From assembly GCA_903828025.1 (NCBI GenBank), contig CAIKKO010000192.1, forward strand, positions 1 through 8,909: a DNA stretch of 8,909 bases, written 5' to 3'. The notes beneath the pieces are model-generated. The model saw nothing but the letters and a program-made list of their open reading frames with translations, ran no database searches and was not told the DNA's origin. Below, piece by piece: positions 1 to 5,540 of this stretch. This stretch comes from an uncultured Sphingomonadales bacterium (GTDB lineage: Bacteria > Pseudomonadota > Alphaproteobacteria > Sphingomonadales > Sphingomonadaceae). The translations under genes were made by a program, and so were the position numbers. Numbering within the stretch: the stretch's first letter is position 1; every line of letters begins with the position of its first letter.

Positions 1-137
1 AATTGATCACCGATCACTGGCTCTGGCCGACGCACAAGCTGATGCCGTTCCACATGCCGCACCCCATTACGGGCGAGGAAATCGTGGCGCAGCGCTGGCA
101 GGGTGATATCGACCGCGAGAACGCAGCAAAGGGGTGA
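1..137 (+). CDS. C-terminal end of an unrecognised protein (5' truncated)
   Basis: An open frame enters from the left edge (first full codon at base 3) and stops at TGA 135-137, giving 44 C-terminal residues. The tail is rich in Trp, His, Pro and Met (it includes WPTHKLMPFHMPHPITGEE) and ends in a charged stretch. Codon use matches the neighbouring genes, so this is probably a real gene end and not chance. I do not recognise the family. It lies on the same strand as the aldehyde dehydrogenase and ligW, 67 bp upstream, so it may belong to the same catabolic cluster, but the hairpin repeat lies between them. No function is assigned. Confidence 0.65.
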   Translation, partial: LITDHWLWPTHKLMPFHMPHPITGEEIVAQRWQGDIDRENAAKG

Positions 138-140
138 TGC

Positions 141-180
141 CCACCCCCGACCCCTCCCGCAAGCGGGAGGGGAGGGCCAC
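141..180. repeat. Intergenic hairpin repeat (perfect 10-bp inverted repeat)
   Basis: CCCCTCCCGC at 151-160 and its exact reverse complement GCGGGAGGGG at 163-172 are separated by AA, and C/G-rich flanks extend the element. The stem is very GC-rich and no T-run follows on either strand, so it is not a classical intrinsic terminator. Palindromic elements with this C-rich/G-rich core are, as I recall, common between genes in sphingomonads and other high-GC alphaproteobacteria. It could weaken read-through or stabilise the mRNA end of the upstream gene. The inverted repeat is seen directly; the repeat-family assignment is recall. Confidence 0.6.
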
Positions 181-194
181 CTCACGCATTTTTT

Positions 195-198
195 GGAG
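195..198 (+). promoter_or_regulatory. Ribosome binding site fixing the aldehyde dehydrogenase start
   Basis: GGAG lies six bases upstream of GTG 205. The upstream in-frame GTG at 103 would translate through the hairpin repeat and overlap the previous gene. The downstream in-frame ATG at 229 has no purine-rich site before it. This spacing is the main reason for choosing 205. Confidence 0.7.
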
Positions 199-204
199 AT
201 TCAC

Positions 205-1635
205 GTGACCGCTTACCCTTCGCTCCACATGATCATCGACGGGACGCGGGTCACCGGCGGCGGGCGGCGGACGCATGCGGTGGTCAATCCCGCGACGGGC
301 GAGACGCTGGCCGAGCTGCCGCTGGCCGATGCCGCCGATCTCGACCGCGCGCTGGAGACGGCGCAGCGGGGCTTCAAGCTGTGGCGGGGTTCCACGCCGC
401 AGCAGCGCGCCGCCGTGCTGCAGGGCGCGGCCAGGCTCATGCTGGAGCGGCAGGAAGACCTCGCGCGGATCGCCACGCTGGAGCAGGGCAAGACGCTCGG
501 TGAGGCACGCATCGAAGTGATGATGAACGTGGGGCTGTTCCAGTTCTACGCGGGCGAGGTGTTTCGCCTTTATGGCCGCGCGCTGGTGCGCCCGGCGGGC
601 ATGCGCTCGACCGTGACGCATGAGCCGGTCGGCCCGGTGGCGGCTTTCGCGCCGTGGAACTTCCCGCTCGGCAATCCGGGCCGCAAGCTTGGCGCGCCGA
701 TTGCGGCGGGCTGTTCGGTGATCCTGAAAGCGGCGGAAGAAACCCCCGCTTCGGCGCTTGGCGTGCTGCAATGCCTGCTCGATGCCGGGCTGCCCAAGGA
801 AGTGGCGCAGGCGGTGTTCGGCGTGCCCGATGAGGTCAGCCGCCACTTGCTCGGCTCGCCGATCATCCGCAAGCTGAGCTTCACTGGCTCGACCGTGGTG
901 GGCAAGCACCTCGCCAAGCTCGCGATCGAGGACATGAAGCGCACGACGATGGAATTGGGCGGCCACGGCCCGGTGCTGGTGTTCGGCGACAGCGATCTCG
1001 ACCGCGTGCTCGATACCGTGGTGCCGCACAAGTATCGCAATGCCGGGCAAGTCTGCGTCAGCCCGACGCGGTTTATCGTCGAGGAAAGCGTCTATGATCG
1101 CTTCCGCACCGGCTTTGCCGAGCGCGCCATGGCGGTCACGGTCGGCAATGGGCTCGATGAGGGCACGCGCATGGGCCCGATGGCCAACCCGCGCCGGCCC
1201 GAGGCGATGGACCGGCTGATCGGCGATGCCGTCACGCGCGGGGCCACGCTCCACACCGGCGGCGAGCGTGTCGGCAATGCTGGCTTTTTCTATGCGCCCT
1301 CGGTGCTTTCGGACATTCCGCTGGACGCGCTGATCATGAACGAGGAGCCGTTCGGCCCCGTCGCGCTGATCAATGCCTATGCGGGCGAGGACGCGATGAT
1401 CGCCGAGGCCAACCGCCTGCCTTATGGCCTTGCCGCTTATGCCTGGACCGAGAACGCCAAGCTCCAGCAGCGCCTTGGCCGTGAGATCGAGGCGGGGATG
1501 GTGGGCATCAACACCACGATGATCGGCGGTTCGGATTCGCCGTTCGGCGGGGTCCGCTGGTCGGGCCACGGCTCGGAAGACGGGCCGGAAGGCGTGCTCG
1601 CGTGCATGGTGACGAAAGCCGTGCACGAGGGATAA
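205..1635 (+). CDS. NAD(P)-dependent aldehyde dehydrogenase, succinate-semialdehyde-dehydrogenase-like
   Basis: Predicted 476-residue cytoplasmic enzyme of the aldehyde dehydrogenase superfamily, oxidising an aldehyde to a carboxylate with NAD(P)+. The length is typical. Visible landmarks are PWNFPLG with the oxyanion Asn152, the FTGSTVVG coenzyme-loop motif, general-base Glu250 in MELGG, catalytic Cys284 in GQVC, Glu381 in NEEPFGP, and the C-terminal PFGG...SGHGSEDG segment. All catalytic residues are present with normal spacing (Glu to Cys 34 residues). The start is GTG 205, supported by GGAG six bases upstream. It is the first gene of an apparent operon, 18 bp before ligW. The sequence resembles SSADH-type enzymes, but these annotations are poor substrate predictors. 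The context suggests an aromatic aldehyde, such as vanillin or a 5-formyl aromatic made by the nearby dioxygenase; that is inference. The enzyme family is secure, the substrate is not. Confidence 0.93.
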   Translation: MTAYPSLHMIIDGTRVTGGGRRTHAVVNPATGETLAELPLADAADLDRALETAQRGFKLWRGSTPQQRAAVLQGAARLMLERQEDLARIATLEQGKTLGEARIEVMMNVGLFQFYAGEVFRLYGRALVRPAGMRSTVTHEPVGPVAAFAPWNFPLGNPGRKLGAPIAAGCSVILKAAEETPASALGVLQCLLDAGLPKEVAQAVFGVPDEVSRHLLGSPIIRKLSFTGSTVVGKHLAKLAIEDMKRTTMELGGHGPVLVFGDSDLDRVLDTVVPHKYRNAGQVCVSPTRFIVEESVYDRFRTGFAERAMAVTVGNGLDEGTRMGPMANPRRPEAMDRLIGDAVTRGATLHTGGERVGNAGFFYAPSVLSDIPLDALIMNEEPFGPVALINAYAGEDAMIAEANRLPYGLAAYAWTENAKLQQRLGREIEAGMVGINTTMIGGSDSPFGGVRWSGHGSEDGPEGVLACMVTKAVHEG

Positions 1636-1641
1636 AAACAT

Positions 1642-1647
1642 AAGGGG
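1642..1647 (+). promoter_or_regulatory. Ribosome binding site selecting the second ATG of ligW
   Basis: AAGGGG directly abuts an in-frame ATG at 1648, which is too close for initiation. It sits six bases before the ATG at 1654, which is ideal. Choosing 1654 also places the predicted metal-binding residues at the numbers I recall for LigW. Confidence 0.7.
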
Positions 1648-1653
1648 ATGCGG

Positions 1654-2709
1654 ATGTCTGAAGATCTTAAAACCGGCGGCGGCAAGGGCTACCTCCGCAT
1701 CGCCACCGAAGAAGCCTTCGCCACGCGCGAGCAGATCGACGTGTTCCTGCGCATGATCCGCGATGGCACGGCGGACAAGGGCATGGTCTCGCTCTGGGGC
1801 TTCTATGCCACGAGCCCGTCCGAGCGCGCCACGCAGATCATGGACCGGTTGCTGGACCTCGGCGAAGCGCGCCTTGCGGACATGGACGCGACCGGCATCG
1901 ACAAGGCGATCCTCGCGCTGACCTCGCCCGGTGTGCAGCCGATGCTCGACGTCGGGGAGGCCAAGGGCATCGCCGCGCGCGCCAACGATACGCTGGCGGC
2001 GGCCTGCGAAAAGTATCCGGATCGCTTCATCGGCCTCGGCACCGTGGCGCCGCAAGACCCGGAATGGTCGGCGGCGGAAATCCATCGCGGCGCGAAGGAA
2101 CTCGGCTTCAAGGGCATCCAGATCAACAGCCACACGCAGGGCGAATATCTCGATGCCGAGAAGTTTGATCCGATCTTCCGCGCTTTGTCGGATGTCGGTC
2201 AGCCGCTCTATATCCACCCGGCCACACCGCCCGACAGCATGATTGGGCCCATGATCGAGGCCGGGCTTGATGGTGCGATTTTCGGCTTCGGGGTGGAGAC
2301 GGGGATGCACCTGCTGCGCCTCATCACCATCGGCATTTTCGACAAGTATCCGGACCTGCAGATCATGGTCGGCCATATGGGTGAGGCGCTGCCTTACTGG
2401 CTCTACCGGCTGGACTACATGCACCAGGCCGGGGTGCGCGCGAAGCGCTACGAACGGATGAAGCCGCTCAAGAAAACCATCGCCGAATACATGCGCAGCA
2501 ACGTGCTGATCACCAATTCGGGCATGGCGTGGGAGCCCGCGATCAAGTTCTGCCAGGAAGTGGTGGGCGAGGACCGCGTGATGTATGCGATGGACTATCC
2601 GTATCAGTATGTGGCGGACGAGGTGCGCGCGATGGACGGCATGGACATGAGCGCCGAGCGCAAGAAGAAGTTCTTCCAGACCAACGCCGAACGCTGGTTC
2701 AGGTTGTAG
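1654..2709 (+). CDS. ligW: 5-carboxyvanillate decarboxylase LigW
   Basis: 351-residue amidohydrolase-superfamily decarboxylase. LigW converts 5-carboxyvanillate, an intermediate of 5,5'-dehydrodivanillate (biphenyl lignin) breakdown, to vanillate in a metal-dependent, O2-independent, non-hydrolytic reaction. The sequence closely matches my memory of sphingomonad LigW, including the N-terminal GYLRIATEEAF, the IHPAT and GHMGEALPYWLYRLDYMH segments and the C-terminal KKFFQTNAE. With the start at 1654, predicted Mn ligands fall at Glu19, His188 and Asp314, and substrate-contacting or catalytic residues at Arg58, His241 and Arg252. These are the positions I recall from N. aromaticivorans LigW structural work. 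It sits 18 bp after the aldehyde dehydrogenase, and its TAG stop overlaps the GTG of the transporter, suggesting one transcript with coupled translation. gamma-Resorcylate and 2,3-dihydroxybenzoate decarboxylases are relatives, but the close match favours LigW. Confidence 0.95.
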   Translation: MSEDLKTGGGKGYLRIATEEAFATREQIDVFLRMIRDGTADKGMVSLWGFYATSPSERATQIMDRLLDLGEARLADMDATGIDKAILALTSPGVQPMLDVGEAKGIAARANDTLAAACEKYPDRFIGLGTVAPQDPEWSAAEIHRGAKELGFKGIQINSHTQGEYLDAEKFDPIFRALSDVGQPLYIHPATPPDSMIGPMIEAGLDGAIFGFGVETGMHLLRLITIGIFDKYPDLQIMVGHMGEALPYWLYRLDYMHQAGVRAKRYERMKPLKKTIAEYMRSNVLITNSGMAWEPAIKFCQEVVGEDRVMYAMDYPYQYVADEVRAMDGMDMSAERKKKFFQTNAERWFRL

Positions 2710-4289
2710 TGCCTCCTCTCCCCACCAACATTGCCAAAGGCGGCCGCTATGCGCTGGTGATCATCGCGCTAACGCAGGCGATGAGCTTGCTTGATCGGCA
2801 GATCCTCGCGATCCTCGCGCCTGCGATCAAGAAGGACCTCGGCGTCGGCGATGCCGAGATGGGGCTGCTTTACGGCACGGTTTTCGCGCTGTTCTATGCG
2901 CTGTTCTCGCTGCCGGTGGGGCGGCTCGCCGATGGCTGGGTGCGCACGCGGCTGCTCGCGATCAGCATCCTGTTCTGGTCCGCCGCCACGGGTCTGGCGG
3001 GGCTGAGCACCAGCTTCGGGCTGCTCGCGCTCTCGCGTCTCGGCGTCGGCATCGGCGAGGCGGCAACCTCTCCGGCGGGCACCTCGCTGATCTACGATTA
3101 CTGGCCGCGTCAGCGGCGCGGGTTCGTCATGGCGGTCATGGCCTCGGCCATCGCACTGGGGCTGGGCGGGTCGCTGATCCTTGGCGGGCTGGCGGCGCAC
3201 TGGTGGGATGCCGCCTATCCGCTCTCGCATCTGAAGGGCTGGCAGTTCGCTTTCCTCGTCGCGGCGGCGCCCGGCTTCGTGCTCTCGCTGTTCCTCTGGA
3301 CGATGCATGAGCCCGAGCGCGGCGCGATGGACGGCATCGCTACCCCGCCCGATCCGCGCCCGTTCAGCGCCAGCCTCGAAATGCTCGGCGCGGTGACCCC
3401 GGGCTTCCACTGGATCGTGATGCGCAGGCGGCGCGCCAGCGCGGCGATGGCCTTGCGCAACCTCATCGCCATCGGCCTGATCGTGGCCGCGATGATCCTG
3501 CTGACCATGCTCAGCACCGCGATTTCTCCGCGCCCGCCGCTGGTCCTGGCGGGGATGTCGATCAATCCGCACGCGCTGCAATGGAGCGTGATCGGGCTCG
3601 GGCTGGTGGTGATTGTCAACCTTGTTCAAGGCGTTAGCCTCTCCGATCCCGAGGCGAGCCGCGTGATCCGGGGATCGCCCACGCTGATGATGTGCATGGC
3701 TGTGGGCATGCTGCAATCGGTGATCAACTACGGAATGATGGCGTTCAACCCCACGTTTATCATCCGCACCTATCACCTCTCGATGCAGGAAACCGCGCTC
3801 AAGTTCGGGCTGCTTTCAGCTGGCGTCGGGATCATCGGGCCCCTCGCATGGGGGCCGCTCTCGGACTGGTTGCAGAAGCGCTACCCCGGCACCGGGCGGG
3901 CGTGTGTGGCGATGCTCGCCATGGGCCTTTCACCGGTGATGTCGTTCTGGGTCTATACCGCGCCCGATGCGGACACGTTCCTTTGGCGCTTCCTGCCCTA
4001 CAGCTTCGTGCTGACCGGCTGGCTGCCGCCGCTCTACGCGATCATGTACGATCAGGTGCTGCCGCGCATGCGCGGGCTCACCTCGAGCCTTTACCTGCTG
4101 GTGATGACCATCCTTGGCCTCGGCATCGGGCCTTATGTCGTGGGCCTGCTCTCCGACGCGACGGGCGATCTTCGCTTCGCGATGCTGAGCATCAACGCGG
4201 CGGCAATCCCGATTGCCGTGCTGATGGTGCTGATCGGCAGGCGCGCCGTGCGCGACGAAGCGGCGCTGCTGGTGAACGCGGCGGGGTAG
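2709..4289 (+). CDS. MFS transporter (spinster-like) with enlarged central region
   Basis: 526-residue inner-membrane transporter of the major facilitator superfamily, probably moving an aromatic catabolite by proton coupling. Visible features are the Asp29-Arg30 pair in helix 1 (LLDRQIL), motif A around residues 71-81 (GRLADGWVRTR), and the helix-4 motif with Arg110 and Glu117 (SRLGVGIGEA). Many long hydrophobic segments follow. The start is GTG 2709, which shares its G with the ligW TAG stop; AGG at 2701-2703 can serve as ribosome binding site. The next in-frame ATG (2781) would cut through helix 1. Two additional hydrophobic segments (about residues 252-272 and 290-309) lie between the usual two halves, so about 14 membrane helices are possible instead of 12. 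Coupling to ligW suggests uptake or efflux of a lignin-derived acid, but the substrate cannot be read from the sequence. Confidence 0.88.
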   Translation: MPPLPTNIAKGGRYALVIIALTQAMSLLDRQILAILAPAIKKDLGVGDAEMGLLYGTVFALFYALFSLPVGRLADGWVRTRLLAISILFWSAATGLAGLSTSFGLLALSRLGVGIGEAATSPAGTSLIYDYWPRQRRGFVMAVMASAIALGLGGSLILGGLAAHWWDAAYPLSHLKGWQFAFLVAAAPGFVLSLFLWTMHEPERGAMDGIATPPDPRPFSASLEMLGAVTPGFHWIVMRRRRASAAMALRNLIAIGLIVAAMILLTMLSTAISPRPPLVLAGMSINPHALQWSVIGLGLVVIVNLVQGVSLSDPEASRVIRGSPTLMMCMAVGMLQSVINYGMMAFNPTFIIRTYHLSMQETALKFGLLSAGVGIIGPLAWGPLSDWLQKRYPGTGRACVAMLAMGLSPVMSFWVYTAPDADTFLWRFLPYSFVLTGWLPPLYAIMYDQVLPRMRGLTSSLYLLVMTILGLGIGPYVVGLLSDATGDLRFAMLSINAAAIPIAVLMVLIGRRAVRDEAALLVNAAG

Positions 4290-4300
4290 GGGAGCACTTC

Positions 4301-4636
4301 CTACCGCCCCTTCTTCGCAACGCTTGCGGTGAAATCCGGGTCCTTGTTGGCCACCCAGTCGACGAACTTGCGCACCGCCGGGTTCGCCAGCAGCACTTCG
4401 GCGTCCATCCCCGCGCGTTGCAGTTCTGAGTTTGTGAAGGTGGTGATCAGAAGATTCTGGCAGATCGCGTGCATCGGCACGGTGTCGCGCCCGCCCCGGC
4501 TTTTGGGCACGGGGTGATGCCACACGATGGTCTTCCCGGTGGGCCGTCCGCAAAGCCAGCAGGGCGGCGGGGGCGCGGATTCTTCTTCTGGCTCGTCGTC
4601 TTGCCAGGAGCCGTGTTTGGAATGCTTGCGGGCCAT
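4301..4636 (-). CDS. Small HNH-domain protein (possible degenerate nuclease)
   Basis: 111-residue soluble protein. An acidic, proline-rich N-terminus (about residues 12-25) precedes an HNH-like core: zinc-type Cys26-x2-Cys29 (CWLCGR), His40-His41 in WHHPVPKSRGG, then His56 and Cys59 in HAICQ. A C-terminal helical tail ends in lysines. Many small HNH proteins have a CH..IH helix here; this one reads CQNLLI, so helix histidines expected for metal binding are missing, and cleavage activity is doubtful. ATG 4636 is chosen because AAAGG lies seven bases upstream; a longer in-frame version reaching 4732 would overlap the upstream gene. It is the last gene of the minus-strand cluster, 56 bp after the 117-residue protein, and ends 11 bp from the MFS stop. 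It has no obvious role in aromatic catabolism. Confidence 0.8.
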   Translation of the reverse strand: MARKHSKHGSWQDDEPEEESAPPPPCWLCGRPTGKTIVWHHPVPKSRGGRDTVPMHAICQNLLITTFTNSELQRAGMDAEVLLANPAVRKFVDWVANKDPDFTASVAKKGR

Positions 4637-4692
4637 GCGGGTGCCTTTGGTGCCGGTTTGCGTGCGGCCATACCGGCTGCGGATGCGGGCGG

Positions 4693-5046
4693 CTAGGGCT
4701 GTTCGGCTTCGGCAGCCAGCCGTTCCAGCCACGCGCGCGCCTGCTTGGGCTCGCCCACCGCCTGCGCGCGGACAGGACCGCGCGCGGCGAGGAACTGCTG
4801 ATGGAGTGCAAAGGGTTCGTCGATCAACAGTTGATCGCGCAAGGTTGCGATCTCGTCGGCCAGCTCCTCCAGCTCGGCCACGGCAGGCGCGGCGCGGGCG
4901 CGGTCGTGCTTGTCCTGACGGTGGTCGAACAGACCCCAGGCCCCGGCGGCGGTAACCTTGAGCGCAGCGATCAGCGCCTCGCGGTAGTCTTCCTCAAGCC
5001 CCTCGCGGCGGCGGTCGAGGCGATCGAGGCGGTCGGCACGGGCCAA
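4693..5046 (-). CDS. Hypothetical charged, alpha-helical small protein
   Basis: 117-residue protein I do not recognise. It is very rich in Ala, Arg, Glu, Asp and Leu, with heptad-like stretches in the N-terminal 20 residues and around residues 55-75 (AELEELADEIATLRDQLL) that suggest helical or coiled-coil structure. No signal peptide or membrane segment is visible. The only plausible start is TTG 5046, supported by AAAGGA about seven bases upstream; there is no internal Met codon. It follows the DUF3237 gene by 32 bp and precedes the HNH gene by 56 bp on the same strand, so the last two may be a separate conserved pair read from the same transcript. The good ribosome binding site and clean codon use support a real gene. 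Confidence 0.7.
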   Translation of the reverse strand: MARADRLDRLDRRREGLEEDYREALIAALKVTAAGAWGLFDHRQDKHDRARAAPAVAELEELADEIATLRDQLLIDEPFALHQQFLAARGPVRAQAVGEPKQARAWLERLAAEAEQP

Positions 5047-5078
5047 ACTGGGTTCCTTTCAGGGGTGAGGCGGGCGTC

Positions 5079-5540
5079 TTACAATACCTGCCATACCCAC
5101 AGCTTTATCCCCAAGGGATAGCGCGCGCCCGAGCAGATGAAAATGGCGCGGTTCATCCAGTCATAGGGTCCATCAGGCGCGATGAACTCCGGCACGGTGC
5201 GGAAGTAGTAGGCGGAAGGATCGACCTCCTCCCCCGCCGCGAGCCGGGCCATCACTTCGGGCGGGCCGTGGCGCAGGCCGCGATTGCGGATCTGGATGAC
5301 CACGCCGTCATCGGTTTCCAGCGCATAGATCGCATCGGCCACGGTCACGCCGTCGGGCCGGGTCAGCTGCCAGTCGGCGGCGTTGCCGACGAGCTTGCCC
5401 TTGATGCGCGGGCCCTCGACCCGCCCGCCGCCGAGGATCGGGATGATCCGGCGGGTGCCGTCATAAGTCGTGCCGATGGGGATCGGTGGTTCGAGATCAC
5501 CGCTCGCCTCGTAGACGAATTCGAGCTCAGGCTTGATCAC
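5079..5540 (-). CDS. DUF3237 family protein, candidate PhcF/PhcG-like decarboxylase
   Basis: 153-residue soluble protein with the DUF3237 pattern. It shows GTTYDGTRRIIPILGG (residues 23-38), a GNAADW segment (52-57), the DG...DAIYALETDDGVVIQIRNRG stretch (64-88), and YYFRTVPEF then YDWMNRAIFICSGAR (111-140). The family is predicted to be a small beta-barrel. GTG 5540 overlaps the dioxygenase TGA by three bases (within GTGA), with AAAAGGG about eight bases upstream, so translation is probably coupled. As I recall, PhcF and PhcG of Sphingobium SYK-6 contain DUF3237 and decarboxylate the phenylcoumaran acid DCA-CC to a stilbene, which a lignostilbene dioxygenase then cleaves. The position directly after such a dioxygenase makes the same role likely here. 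Family assignment is firm; the reaction is inferred. Confidence 0.88.
   Translation of the reverse strand: MIKPELEFVYEASGDLEPPIPIGTTYDGTRRIIPILGGGRVEGPRIKGKLVGNAADWQLTRPDGVTVADAIYALETDDGVVIQIRNRGLRHGPPEVMARLAAGEEVDPSAYYFRTVPEFIAPDGPYDWMNRAIFICSGARYPLGIKLWVWQVL

Noticed and set aside
103..204. N-terminal extension of the aldehyde dehydrogenase from GTG 103
   Set aside because: It would translate the hairpin repeat and overlap the previous gene; GTG 205 has a well-placed GGAG and gives a normal family length.
67..2424. 785-codon open frame on the minus strand opposite the aldehyde dehydrogenase and ligW
   Set aside because: It runs antisense to two well-recognised enzymes, has Arg/His/Ala-rich composition typical of the reverse complement of high-GC genes, and shows no family motif.
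2529..2708. Extension of the MFS gene upstream into ligW
   Set aside because: The extra residues come from the ligW gene read in another frame, and the membrane protein begins naturally at the GTG overlapping the ligW stop.
2769..3776. 335-codon minus-strand open frame opposite the MFS gene
   Set aside because: Antisense to a clear membrane transporter, highly charged His/Arg/Glu-rich composition, no motif.
4303..4330. Possible terminator hairpin (ACCGC ... GCGGT) between the convergent operons
   Set aside because: Only a 5-bp stem with an 18-base loop, lying inside the HNH coding end and without a T-run.
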